Source: Euryodendron excelsum (Eukaryota; Streptophyta; Magnoliopsida; Ericales; Pentaphylacaceae). Taken from it: a stretch of DNA of 64,000 nucleotides. Shown here piece by piece: positions 34,001-45,984 of the stretch. How positions within the stretch are numbered: the first letter of the stretch is position 1; every line of letters begins with the position of its first letter. A model generated the notes under the pieces. The model was not told the origin of the DNA and searched no databases. It saw nothing but the letters and a program-made list of their open reading frames with translations. The stretch covers positions 27,644,318 to 27,708,317 of the forward strand of contig CM065379.1 in NCBI GenBank assembly GCA_033060915.1, read 5' to 3'. The translations under genes and the position numbers were made by a program.

Positions 34001-36082
34001 CTCTAGGTTTTCTTTCCAAAAGTATCCATTTCTAAAAACTCACTTTCCAAAAACTTTTTTCTTAGAGCCCAAGTCATGCCCTAGAACCCACAATTAGGAA
34101 ACCCTAGTTTTCTTACCAAAAACATGATTTTCAATCTTACCTTAAAACCTAGATTTCCAAAACCTATTTTCATCGTCAAAACTATAGTCTTCCAAATATA
34201 GGGTTTTTAAAACATCATCCTTCCAAATCCATGTCAAATCCAATCTTCCCTTTAGAAAATCAAATCCAATCGCCCATTTAAGAAACTAGATCCTATCCTC
34301 CGTTTTTGGAAACAAAATCAAAACATTCCTCTTTTAGAAACAAAATCCAATCCTTTGTTTTAGGAAATAGGAATTTTAATCCTTCATAGTCGAAATCTTT
34401 CCTAATTCCAATCCTTCCTAATCTCCTATCTTCCTAAACCATAAGTTTCCTAAACCTAAACTTTTAAATCTTTTCTTTAAACTTTAAGCTTCCAACCTCT
34501 CCTAATTCCATCTCTTTCCAAATTTAAACTTTCCAAATCTAAGTTTTCAAATTCTTCTTAAGCTCAAACCTTTCCTAATTTCAAGAATTTCCAAAACTCA
34601 AATTTTGAATCCTTCTAAAATTCTAAACTTTCCTAAACTTCAAATCTTTCCAAATCTAAAACTTTCTAAACTCAAAACTTTCTTACTTTTAAAACTTCCC
34701 TATTTCAAAACATTCCAAATTCAAAACTTTCAAATTTCAAAACTTTCTTAAAACGAAACCCTTCCTAATTTGAAACTTTTCTAATTCGAAACTTTTTTCT
34801 TAAAATGATGCTTTCCTAATTTCAAAACTTTCCCATTTTGAAACTTTCCTAATTTGAACCTTTCCAAATTTGAAACTTTCCTAAAACGAAACTTCCCTAT
34901 TTTGAAAACTTTTCTAAATTTGAATCTTTCTAAATCCAATCTTTCCCTAATCTTCCAAGTCCAACATTTGAGTTAAGTCTTTCTTAATTTCGAGTCATTT
35001 CTAAATCCTATCTTCCTAGGTCTAGGGTCTCTATTCTTCCATTTCAAATTCCAATTTTCTATTCTAAATTCAACTCAAATCCAAATTCCAATTCAATTTC
35101 TTTTTCCAATCAAACCTTCTATTTTCTATCGGACTCTTGTTTGAACCACGATTGACCTGTTTCCTCTAAAAAGATACGTAGGTAACCCTCATGGGTGCAG
35201 TCACAACCTTTTTCAAACTTCTATTTCCACAACCTTTCTCAAATTTCCAATTCCACAATCTTTTTCAAACTTCTATTTCCATAACTCTTTTCAAATCTCT
35301 AATTCCACAACATTTTTCAAATTTCTAATTCCATAACTTCTTTCAAATCTCCAATTCTACAATCTTCTTCAAGCTTTCTAATTCCATGATCTATTTCAAA
35401 CTTCCAATTCCAAATCTCTATTTCTAGTTTCTAAAACTTTTCAAAATCAAATCTATCTTTTCAAATCTCTTTTAAATCAAATCTATCTTTTCAAATCTCT
35501 TTTAAATCAAATTAATTTCTTTTCAAATCTATTTCCAAATCTATTTTCCAACTCTCTTTTCTTTTCTTGCATATCATGCATCATGTCTTTTCAAAAATTC
35601 TTTTCTGAAGTGGATAGGATTGGACATTTTTTAGTTGAAGACTGTTATCGGTGAATTTAGGATAAATAGACATGTAAGTACCACAAGGGCGATGTAGGGT
35701 GATGGCTTACTGCATCTTCCCTATGCGTAACTAACCTCCGAACCTAGGATCACTATTTTCGATAGACCAAAATGGAGTTTATTTTCAAAAAAGGGTTTAA
35801 ATGTTTTCCTAAAAACCCTCTCTTAAGGAAGTATTTTCAAAATCGTTTTCAAAAACCCTAAGTATGATCCTCGGATTGTGCTTAGTTTTTAGGTGACCTA
35901 ACTCACTTTAATCAAGTTAGGTGGCGACTCCAAATGTTTTTTAAAAGCCCTTTATTCAAATCTATTTTCAATTCAAACCTAGTCACACTCATTCTTCTAG
36001 GAGGATGAGTTCTAACGAGAGAGTACAATATTTGTCCTGCTTGTGTGTGTATTCCTCGAGTGCGAAAAATCTGGGCGCGACG
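31080..36082 (+). mobile_element. 3' LTR of element C (about 5.0 kb)
   Basis: Starts TGTAAGCACCC; the last bases read GGGCGCGACG where ACA is expected. The U3 repeat is a shorter ~60-bp type with CGTCTTCCTGAAGACG-like inverted repeats (31280-31500). A segment at 31985-32110 is shared with LTR E but is not seen in A, F or G, so C and E form one subfamily. Single GGCGCC palindrome 32703-32760, TATA 32779-32786, G-poor tract 33370-35570, end hairpin plus TGGCGACTCC at 35921-35930. Confidence 0.87.
32779..32786 (+). promoter_or_regulatory. TATA box, C 3' LTR
   Basis: TATAAATA in the context CTCTATAAATACAGAG. Confidence 0.7.
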
Positions 36083-36452
36083 AAAGGGACTTATCGTTCT
36101 AAGTGGTTTTGTGTATTTTCAGTAAATGTGTCATGTTGGATGGACTTACCATATGAGGGATCAATTTTTTTCAAAAGATGTGCCGACTTGAGTTTGACTA
36201 CTCTGGACTGGAATTGAGGTTGAAATATAGACTTACAGTCCTTAAGAAGCCATGCTACTTGGAATTGGACCGACCAATGCCCCAAGGGCATTTTGGTCGT
36301 TTTGCCTCTATTAGGCCTAGTGGGCCCGCAATGTGGTTGATTAACTAGATTCAGTCATGATGCTGGTTTGGGCTTGAATGTGTCTGTGTCAGTTTGAATG
36401 TGAGTCCGGTTGACCAGGAGATTGCTGAGTAGACAAAAATAGGGTGCTTACA
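36083..36452 (-). mobile_element. 3' LTR of element D, 5'-terminal part (minus)
   Basis: On the minus strand it begins TGTAAGCACCCTATTTTTG at 36452 and runs left until cut by the end of element C, at a GATAAGTCCCTTT block of the U3. The rest would lie left of C, outside the window. The bases right of C (AAAGG) should be its target duplication, with the partner copy out of view. Confidence 0.75.
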
Positions 36453-36697
36453 ACTGTCCCTCTTTTTCTATTTTTACTTGTTGAAAGCAAAAAATAATAA
36501 GGTAAGGGTCTCATGTTGACCGCAAGGCGATCAGAGGGATTGAAATTGGAAGTTTTTGAAGACTGGAGCTTGAAAAATGCAGATTGGCCCAAAGGGGCAT
36601 TTAAAATCGGATTTTGGCGGACAAAAAGGTAAAGTTGGCCAGAACTGGATTGTGGCACCACTAGGAGTGGCACCAAGCTTAATATTGCCTTGGTGCC
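36453..36697 (-). mobile_element. Internal 3' end of element D with PPT
   Basis: Minus strand AGAAAAAGAGGG at 36469-36458 precedes the LTR. The segment matches F 44623-44860 and holds the GGTGCCACT-CCT-AGTGGTGCCA palindrome. It ends abruptly at the terminus of LTR E (36698), so D was probably hit by E here (target copy GTGCC, 36693-36697). An internal deletion ending exactly at the LTR would look the same. Confidence 0.65.
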
Positions 36698-39692
36698 TAT
36701 CGCCCCTAGATTTTCTCACTCGAGGAATACACACACAAGCGAGAAAAATACTGTACTCTCTCATTAGAATTCATCCTCCTAGAAGAATGAGTGTGATTAG
36801 GTTTGAATTGAAAATTGATTTGAATAAAGGGCTTTTGAAAAACATTTGGAGTCGCCACCTAATTTGATTATGGTGAGTTAGGTCACCTAAAAACTAAACA
36901 CAATCTGAAGAGTGCACTTAGGGTTTTTGAAAATACCTCCTCAAGAGAAGGTTTTTAAGAAAATAGATTGTTTGGCAACCTTTAGAAAATATTTAAGCCT
37001 TTTTTTGAAAATAACTCCATTTTGGTCTTTCGAAAACAGTGATCCAGGTTCAGAGGTTGGTTACGTATAGGGAAGACACATTAAGCCATCATCCTACCCC
37101 ACTCTTGTGGTACCTACATGTCTATTCACCTTAGATTCACCCATTAAAGTCTTCAATTAATATATGTCCAAAACTATCCACTTTAAAAAAGAATTTTTAA
37201 ACGAATGCATAATATACTAGTGCAAGAAAATAGTTTAACTTTAAAAATAGACTTGAAAAGGAAATTTATGATTTGAAAAGAAGATTTGAGTCTTGAAAGA
37301 AGAGTTTTAGAAATTGAAAATAGGGATTTAAAAATAGATTTTCGAATTAGAAATTTGAAAAAAGTTATAACCGCACCCATGAGGGTTGCCTATGTATTCT
37401 TTTTGAGGAATCAGGTCAGTCATAGTTTGGACAAGAGTTTGATTAAAAATAAAAGGTTTTAATTTGAAAAAAGAGATTTTGATTTGGAACTCATAATAGA
37501 AGATTTGAAATCATGATTTAACTTAAACCTAGAATTGAACTTGAAAGAGGATTTGACCCTTGGAAGAGAACTTGGACTAGATTTGGAAAGATAGAGGTTT
37601 TGGAAAACCTAGACTTAGGAAAGATGGGATTTAGGAAAGACTTGAGGTTTAAGAAAGATTTGACTCGAACGTTGGTCTTAGATGATTAGGGAAGTTGGAC
37701 TTAGGAAAGGTTCGAATTACGAAAGGTTCCAAATAGGAAAGTTCTATTTTAGGAAATTTTTCATTTTAGGTAAGTTTCGATTTAGGAAAGTTTTGAATTA
37801 AAAAAGTTTTGAAATTGGAATGTTTTGAAATAGGAAAGTTTAAAAATTGGAAAGTTGCTTTTTTAAGAAAGAGTTGATTTTTGGAAAGAGTTTGAATTAG
37901 GAAAAGTTTAGAAGAGGAAAGGTTTCGAAATTAGAAAGTTTAGAGTTTTAGAATGTTTTAATTTAAGAAAGTTTCAAATTTAGAAAGTTTAGAATTTTAG
38001 AAAGATTCAAAGTTTGAGTTTAAGAAATACTTGAAATTAATAAAGGTTTCAGTTTAAGAAAGATTTAAAGATTTAGATTTAGAAACGTATGGAAATGGGA
38101 AAAATTAAGAAGCTTAAAGTTTAAGGAAACAGACTTGAAAGTTTAGGTTTTGGAAACTTAAGGTTTAGGAAGGTATGAGAATAGGAAAGATTTGAATTAG
38201 GAAAGATTGTGATTAGGAAAGATTTGGATTTTGTTTATAAGAAACAGATGATTTGGTTTTGTTTCAAAAAACGGAGGATAAGATTTAGTTTCCTAAATGG
38301 GGAGATTGGATTTGGTTTCCTAAATGGGAGATAGGATTTGACATGGAATTGGAAAGATGAAGTTTTAGAAACCCTTGTTGGCTCTAATCGTTGGCTCTAG
38401 GGTTTAACTTGGACTCTAAGAAAAGAGATTTTGAAAAGGAGAGTTTTTAGAAAGCGTTTTTGGGAAGGAAACTTAGGGAGCATTTTTAGAAAGTGAATTT
38501 TGAAGAGAGCGTTTTAGAAAAGAGTTTAAAAAGAAGTTTTAGAAAATAGATTTTTTGAAGAGATTTTTTAGAAAACAATTTTTGAAAGAAGATTTGAAGA
38601 GAGTTTTTAGAAAGTGCATTGGAGTGGAGATTTTAAAAAGTAAATGTAAAAAGAGTTTTTGGAGTGGATTTAAAGAGAGGTTTTGGAAAGTAAGTTTAAA
38701 AATAGATTTTGGAGAGGATTTAAAAAAAGAGATTTTGGAAAGTAAGTTTAAAAAGAGATTTTAGAGAGGGACTTGAATATGGACTTTACAAGTCTCTTAA
38801 AATATCTCACTTTCCTAAAACGATTCTAACCGCAAGAAGATTAGAACATTCTAGGATTGTGGTTTGAAAATAACAATAATTTTGAAAATATGGACCATGA
38901 AAGTCGCTTTAAATGTAACACTTTCCTAAAGCAACCCTAACCATAGAAAGGATAGAATCACCTTACGATTATGATTTTGAAAATAAGCTTTGAAGAAGAA
39001 GATTTAATGCAAGTTTTTAAAACGGTTTTGATGCAAGTTTTGAAAACAAGTTTGAAGACGAAGTTTGGAGAGATGCAAGATCATTATATACACAATGCAA
39101 ATTGGGGTCGTGAACATACAAGGTTAAAGGCTTCACCACATAATAAAGGGGGCTGAACCCACGTGGTCTCTGGTTAGACTAAGAGAAAGCTCCCGACAGG
39201 ATGACTTTCAATAGCCTAATTGTACACATGAACCTGGAAGTCCCATATTTCAGGCATGCGAGAAAGGAAGAAAAAAATATGGGAGATTAAAATAAAAGAA
39301 AACCCAATTGGGTTCAGAGAGAGAAGAGAGAGGGGGAAGTTGCATAAACGTAAATAGAGAGCTTACCTTGTATCTTCTTTATTCGCTTTGTTTTGCACGC
39401 CTTGCTTTTCTTGCTTTGCTTTGGTGTTCGTCTTGATCTTCACGAGCTTGTTCTAATCTCCTAGAGCTTCGGAGTTACAATGCTTTGAGTCTTTAATGGA
39501 GACTTTGGGGGCTAGTGTAGGAGTGTATAGGGGTGTATGTGAGTGTATGGGAGTTAGGATTTGTGTATGGAGGCTAGGGTTTTGGAAATCCTAAAGAAGA
39601 CTACGGTTTAGGGAGGCTATGAGCTTTGTGTATCGAAGATGAGAGTTTTTAGACTGAGTTTGCGGACCCTTTTTACGCTGGAGGAGGCTCTG

Positions 39693-39700
39693 TATTTATA
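39693..39700 (-). promoter_or_regulatory. TATA box, LTR E
   Basis: TATTTATA on the plus strand, that is TATAAATA on the minus strand, between CTCTG and AATAGAGG. Confidence 0.65.
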
Positions 39701-39898
39701 AATAGAGGAATGACATGGCGCTTGTTGCAGTGGCGCTAGGCAAAATATTGCGTTGGTGCCACTCCTAGTGGCGCTAGGCCATTTTATCCCTTGGCGCCAC
39801 TAGTCGATTAAGAAATGTTTAAGGTCGGCAAGTAACGTATCTTTAGAAGATTTGGGCACCTGTACTAGTGACTACCATGCAATTTCTAGCTTGGCTTC

Positions 39899-39903
39899 AC
39901 TAC
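39899..39903. repeat. Target-site duplication of element F, left copy (ACTAC)
   Basis: ACTAC immediately before TGTCGCGCCC and repeated exactly at 63352-63356. Confidence 0.92.
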
Positions 39904-42900
39904 TGTCGCGCCCAGATTTTGGAAAAAGGTTTTGAAAATATCTCCTCAAGAGAGGGTTTTTAAGAAAATAGGTTGTTTGGCAACCTTTGGAAAACATTTA
40001 GCCCTTTTTAGAAAAATAACTCCTTTTGGTCTTTGAAATCAGTGATCTAGGTTCGGAGGTTGGTTACGTGTAGGGAAGACGCACTAAGCTATCACCCTAC
40101 CCCCCCCCTTTTAGTACCTACATGTCAATCTACCCTAGATTCACCTATGAGAGTCTTTAACCAACTATAGTTCAATCCTATCCATTTTCGAAAAATCATG
40201 TTTTAAAAACAAAAAAACTAACATGATGCATGGTATGCAAGTGTAAGGAAAGAGAATTGAAAAATAGATTTGGAAAGAGATTGATTTGAAATTAATTTGA
40301 TTTGAAAATAGATTTGAAGGAATAGAATTGAAATTGGAAAGTTTGAAAATTTGGAAAATAGAAATTTGAAAATAGAAAATTTGAAATTGGAATTTTGAAA
40401 GTAGATTGGAATTTGGGATTTGAAAAAACTTTGGAAACCGCACCCATGAGGGTGGAATTGAAAGTTTACAAAGTATTGTGACCGCACCTATGAAGGTTGC
40501 CTACGTATCCCTTTGGGGGAATCAGGTCAGTCGTAGTTCGGACCGGAGTTTGATTGAAAAGAGATTGATTTGAAGAGAGAAATTGGATTAGAAGAAAGAG
40601 ATTGAATTGAAAATTGGATTTGATTTGAGATTAGAGAAGGAGATTGGAAATTGAAATTTTAGAAAAGATTGAACCTTGATTTGAAAAGATAGATTTGGAC
40701 TTGTTTTGGAAAAGAGAAGGTTTAAGAAAGCCTAGACTTAGGAAAGAGAAGAGACTTAGGAAAGACTTGAGATTTAGAAAGATTTAAAAAGATTTGACTC
40801 GAATGTTAGACTTGGAAGATTTAGGAAATGATTGGATTTAGGAAAGGTTCGAATTAGGAAAGGCCTGATTTAGGAAAGTTTTAGAATTAGAAAAGTTTCA
40901 ACTTAGGAAAGCTTTGAATTTGGAATGTTTCAACTTTAGGAAAGCTTTGAATTAAGAAAGTTTTGAATTAGGAAAGTTTTCAAATTAGGAAATTTTTTGA
41001 AATAGGGAAGTTTTGAAAATTGGAAAGTTTCGAGTTTAGAAAGTTTTCGAAAAAGGAAAGGTTTCCAAATTAGGAAAGTTTTGAAAATCAGAAAGTTTTA
41101 AATTTAGAAATGTTTTGAATTAGGAAAAGTTTAGTTTAAGAAAGGCTTAGAAAGTTTTGAATTTTGTAATGTTTTGAAAAAGGGAAGTTTTGAATTTGGA
41201 AAGCTTTGAAAACAAGAAAGTTTTGAAAATAAGAAAGTTTCGTTTTAGGAAAGGTTTGAAAAAGGAAAGTTTTTAGTTTAGGAAATGTTTGAATTAAGAA
41301 AGTTTTGAGTTTAGAAAAGCCTTAGATTTATAAAGATTTTGAAGTTTTGGAAAGTTTAGAATTTAGAAAGTTTGGAAGTTTAGAAAGATTTAACTTGAGA
41401 AAGTTTCAAATTTAGAAAGTTTTGATTTTAGAAAGATTTGAAATTTAGAAAGTTTTAGAGTTTGAATTTTAAAAAATCTTGAAATTAGGAAAGGTTTGAG
41501 TTTAGGAAAAGTTTGAAAACTTAGGTTTGAAAAGTTAAGATTTGAAAAGAAGGTAGAATTAGGAAAGGGTTGAATTAGGAAAGATTTTTATTTTCAAGTT
41601 CTTGAAAACTTAAGGTTTAGGAAAGTGGAAGTTTAGGAAGGATTTGAATTATGAAAGATTTGGATTTGGAAGGGATTGGTTTTGGTCTCTAAAAGAAAAG
41701 ATTTGATTTTGTTTCCAAAAACGGAGGATAGGATCTAGTTTCCTAAACGGGAATATTTGATTTGGTTTCCTAAAGGGAAGATAGGATTTGGTAAAGATTT
41801 GGAAAAGGAGATTCTAGAAACCCTAGTTTTGAAAAATTATAGTTTTGACGTAGAAAACAGGTTTTGGAAACGTGTATAGTTTGGATGTGAAAACAAGAGA
41901 TTTTGAAAACCTAGGTTTGGGACAAAGTTTGAAAATCATGTTTTTGGAAAGAGAATTAGGGTTTCCTAATGGTTAGCTCTAGGGCTTGACTTGGACTCTA
42001 AGGAAAGAGTTTTTGGAAAGTGCATTTTTGGAAATGAAGGTTTTCTAGAAGGGAAATCATAGGGAGGAGTTTTTGGAAAGTGTGTTTTTGGAAACGAAGG
42101 TTTTGGAAAAAAATCCTAGAGAGGAATTTCTAGAAGGAAGATTTTGAAAAGAGAGTTTTTGAAAAGATTATTGGGGAACGTTTTTAGAAAGTGGATCTTG
42201 GGGAGAGGATTTTGAAAAGGAGTTGAAAAGGGAGCTTTGAAAAGCAGATTTTGGAAGGGAGTTTTTGAAAACAACTTTGGAGAGGAGAGTTTTAGGAAAG
42301 TATGTTGAAAAAGAGATTTTTAGGAAGAGATTTTTGAAGAGAGAGTTTTTAGAAGGAGTAAAAACATCTCACTTTTCTAAAGCAATTCTAACCATAAGAG
42401 GGCTAGAGCAACCCTAGCCATGAAAAAGCTAGAATCACCCTAGGATTGTGGTTTTGAAAACAAGTTTTTGAAAAAGAGATTTTGATGCAATCTTGAAAAT
42501 GAGTTTGAAAACGATTTTAAAAACAACTTTGAAAACGATTTTTGGAAGATGCAAGACTATGATATGCACAATGCAGTTTGGGGTCGTGAACATACAAGGC
42601 TAAGGCTTCACCACATAATCAAGGGGGCCGGACCCACGTGGTCTTTGGTTGGACTAGAAGAAAGCCCCCGACACAGTGACTCTCCAATAGCCCAATCCTA
42701 CACATGGACTGGGAATCCCCTTGTTTCAAGCATGCAAAGAAAGGGGGGGAAAGAGATGGGGGATTAAAATAGAGAAAACCCAAGTGGGTTAGGAGAGAGA
42801 AGAGAGAGCGGGGAAGTACAGAAATTTAAATAGAAAACCTACCGTATGTCTTCTTTATTTTGTGCACCTTGCTTGTCTTCAATCTTCGGTCTTCGGTCTT

Positions 42901-44622
42901 TGTCTTGATCTTCACCTTCAGTCTTCAAGAGTTGTCTTCAAGCCTTGGATTGTAGCTCTTCAAGTCTTCACAGGATGGTTCAAGGCTAGTGTATGAGTGT
43001 ATGGGGATGTATAGGAGGCTAGGGTTTGTGTATGGTGGCTAGGGTTTGGAAAACCTAAGGAGGCTAGGGTTTAGGAGGTGCTCGAGCTCTGTATATCGAA
43101 ATATAGGATTTTTAGGTTCAGTTTGCAGACCCCTTTCATTTTGACTGAGGCTCTGTATTTATAGAGGTTGGACAAACCTGGCGCCTGTTGTAGTGGCGCA
43201 AGGGCAAAATTGCTCTTGGCGCCACTCCTGGCCAATTCTTGGCTTGGCACCACTAGTAGTGGCGCGAGCCACTTAGGAAACTTTATAAGTCGGCAAGCAA
43301 CGTATCTTTGACTAGATTTGGGCGCCTGTACTAGTGACTACCATGCAACTTTTAGCCTGGCTTCACTAGGAGTGACTCCGGAAAGTCTGGGAATGATTTG
43401 GAGGAGCCGGGAATGACCCGGAAGGCCAGAAAGGAGAAGGACCACTTAAAATAGTGTCCTGGAGATATTTGACTTGAAAAGCGAGGATAAGATGTGTCAA
43501 AAAGGTTGACCGGACCCTTAGGGGCAAAACGGTCAATCGGACTAGGAAGCTGCCGGGGCGCACTCGGATTGTCCCGGAAGAAGACTTAGGATCTGGAAAC
43601 ATTATTCAGAATGTTCCCGGAGGTTGCCAGTTTGATTTTCAGAGCCGGCGTGGTTGGAAAAGGAGACCGGCCCACCAGGGGTAAAACGGTCATTTTGCAC
43701 TAGGTTTGTCGGAACTGACTCAGAATGGTCTGAAAAGGTAAAGGAAGGTTGAGAACACTATAAAAGTATTCTCAAGATATTACCGGTTTGATACCCAGAG
43801 CCGGTGTGGTCAAAGAAGGAGACCGGCCCTCTAGGGGCAAAACGGTAATTTTGTACCGGGTTGGCCGGAACTGACTCGGAATAGTCTGGAAAGGTAAAGG
43901 AAGGTTGAGAACACTATAAAAAATATTCTCGGGACATTACCGGTTTGATACCCAGAGCCGGTGTGGTTCCCGGGGCATTCAGATGCCTAGGGGCAAAATG
44001 GTCATCTTGACCAGAAAGTCTAAAAAAAGGTCCAAAGGACAGTTTGGTCATTTTTTTACCAAAGTGGGCTAATAGACACTGGTGTTGACCTGGGTTTTGA
44101 GTGTTTCCGCCACTCTAACGGCGGTCGTCGTGACACAAGGGTTTGTTGCCAATTCCCTATATCGACCTATTTGTGAGTATTTCCGCTACTCTAACGGTTT
44201 TGTGAGTAGTTTCGCTACTCGGACCGTCTCGAAGAATAAACTGTCTCGAGAGAGGGATTGGAAAGAGGTCTTACCGTCTCCGAGGAGACGTGCCTGGATT
44301 GGAACCGTCTCGAGGAATAAACTGTCTCGAGAGTGGGATTGGAAAGGGGACTTATCGTCTCCGAAGAGACGTGCCTAGATTGGAACCCTCTCGAGGAATA
44401 AACTGTCTCGAGAGTGGGATTGGAAAGATTTCGGAAAGGATAATGCCCCTAAGGGTATTTTGGTCATTTTGCCTCTATTTGGGCCTGACAGGCCCACGAA
44501 GCGATGGAAAGACGGAATTTGGACCTAGACAATTGGTTTCGATTGGAATATGCCTACAATGACTTGAAAACAAATCTACACGGAGTGTAGACTGCCGAGT
44601 GGTCAAAAATGGGGTGCTTACA
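39904..44622 (-). mobile_element. 3' LTR of element F (4719 bp)
   Basis: By eye very close to the 5' LTR, with two deletions. About 215 bp is missing near the end (equivalent to 58352-58566, at a T-run microhomology), which removes the end hairpin and PBS-like site. About 85-90 bp is missing near 42395 (equivalent to about 61068-61155). TATA box at 43156-43163, three 81-bp units 44224-44430, and the TG start at 44622. Confidence 0.88.
43156..43163 (-). promoter_or_regulatory. TATA box, F 3' LTR
   Basis: TATAAATA on the minus strand in the family context CTCTATAAATACAGAG. Confidence 0.68.
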
Positions 44623-44626
44623 GCTG

Positions 44627-44639
44627 CCCCTCTTTTTCT
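44627..44639 (-). promoter_or_regulatory. Polypurine tract of element F with adjacent stem-loop
   Basis: Minus strand AGAAAAAGAGGGG before the LTR. Directly next to it, plus 44639-44661 holds CTGTCTTTG-CTTGT-CAAAGACAG, a perfect 9-bp stem kept imperfectly in A and C. Confidence 0.85.
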
Positions 44640-44661
44640 GTCTTTGCTTGTCAAAGACAGA

Positions 44662-45088
44662 AAACGATAAGAGTAAGTGTCCCATGTTGACCGCGAGGCA
44701 GTCAGAGGGGCGGACACTGGAAATCTTTTGACAACTGGGGTCGAAAATGGATAACGGGCCAAAAAGGCCTTCGAAAACGAGTTTTGGCGGGAAAAAGAGC
44801 AAAACTGCCCAGAATTTATAACTGGCGCCACTAGTAGTGGCGCCTTTGGCAAAAAAAGCACTGGCGCCTCTGCTAGTGGTGCCAGGCTTAAGGTTAAAAA
44901 CCAGAAAATTTCTAGTTCGAACAGTTACGGGATTTGAAGAGTTTTTGGAGAATCCGAGAGTCTTCAAGTGGAAATCGACTTGAACCTTGAAGGAGCACTC
45001 CTTGGGTACCGTGGGTGATTACCGGAAGGAGTTCACATCGCCGGAAAAGTCGCCAGAAGAGAAGATTTCGCCGGAGAACTTTCGAAAA
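44662..45088 (+). promoter_or_regulatory. Presumed promoter/first exon of F's antisense gene
   Basis: Contains GGCGCCACT-AGT-AGTGGCGCC (44823-44844) and a second decayed copy (44863-44884), the same palindrome as the LTR promoter. Next come CGCCGGA-type repeats (45030-45078) and the donor at 45089. No convincing TATA box is conserved between copies. Promoter function is an inference. Confidence 0.42.
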
Positions 45089-45983
45089 GTGAGTTTTCAA
45101 GTTTTGTTGATTTCGACGTGTAGAACTTCCTTTGAATCATGTGAATAGTGGAAATTGATGTTTTGATATGTTTTGAACACTTTGATGATGTTGTTTTTGC
45201 ATTTTGATGGTTGTTTGATTGAATTTGAATGGTTTTTCATGATTATGCGAAGAGGGTTTTCTGCAGGAATAGGAAATTTGTTCCTACAGGCATGGGTATT
45301 GGGTTTTCTGGCTATGTTTTTATGCAATGTGCCTTAGAAAAATGTGTTTAACAAACGTATGAAGTTCTGTGAGTTTTTGAAAACTCGGTGAATTTTTTAT
45401 TTTTTGAAAAATAGAAAAATATTTAGAAAATTAGAAAAAATTAGAAAATTCAAGAAATCGATGAAATTTTTAAAGTTTGAAATTTGGAAAAATATTGGAA
45501 TATTTTTGAAAACATTTGAGGTGATTTTGAAAAATTTTGGAAGCCTTTTGAAAACCATTGATTTATTTGAAAAATAAAACATGTGTTTTGAAAATTTTGA
45601 AAAATTGAAAAGTGTGCACGAGTGCCATTGTTATGTGATTGTTGGAAAGTGCACATCTTGCGTTTTGTGTTGATGTCATGGGCGTTGTAGGGGCCATTTT
45701 TAAATGGGACTCTGCCGAAATTTTTAGAAATTAAGAAAAGAGTTGGTTAAAGTTTTAGAAATTAAATCCTTCTTTTTTTTTTTTTTTTTTAAGGAAAGAG
45801 GCAGAGAACCCTTGAGATGCGATTTGGAGTTGGAAAAATCAAGAAGTGTGAAAATTTTATTTTTGACTTGTTATTCGAAATCCTTTATTTGTTTTGTTTG
45901 CGTTATTTGTTTGTTTTATTTTGTTGTTATTTAAACTGCATAGATGGTATATTAACATCACTTACCTTGGCTTACCTTTTCAG
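45089..45983 (+). other. Probable 5'-UTR intron of F's antisense gene
   Basis: AAAA|GTGAGT donor and TTACCTTTTCAG acceptor, one base before the ATG at 45985. AT-rich, with an 18-T run at 45773-45790. Sites match A and C. Confidence 0.62.
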
Positions 45984-45984
45984 G

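Larger units (their letters stand above)
36698..39903 (-). mobile_element. LTR E, 3' part (minus), split by element F
   Basis: Terminus reads GGGGCGATA on the minus strand (CA changed to TA). Moving right: end module (36850-36880), G-poor tract (complement, 37190-39080), leader with donor equivalent, TATA box 39693-39700, GGCGCC half palindromes 39715-39800, then GAAGCCAAGCTAGAAATTGC. It is cut by F at 39904 and resumes at 63357. Its start is beyond 64000, so it cannot be called solo LTR or part of an element. Confidence 0.8.

Noticed and set aside
38555..38764. Lysine/phenylalanine-rich ORF in LTR E
   Set aside because: Purine-rich complement of the G-poor tract.
36453..39903. D and E as the two LTRs of one internally deleted element
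   Set aside because: Possible, but the junction falls exactly on the LTR terminus, which fits a separate insertion of E into D better. Cannot be settled without sequence beyond 64000.
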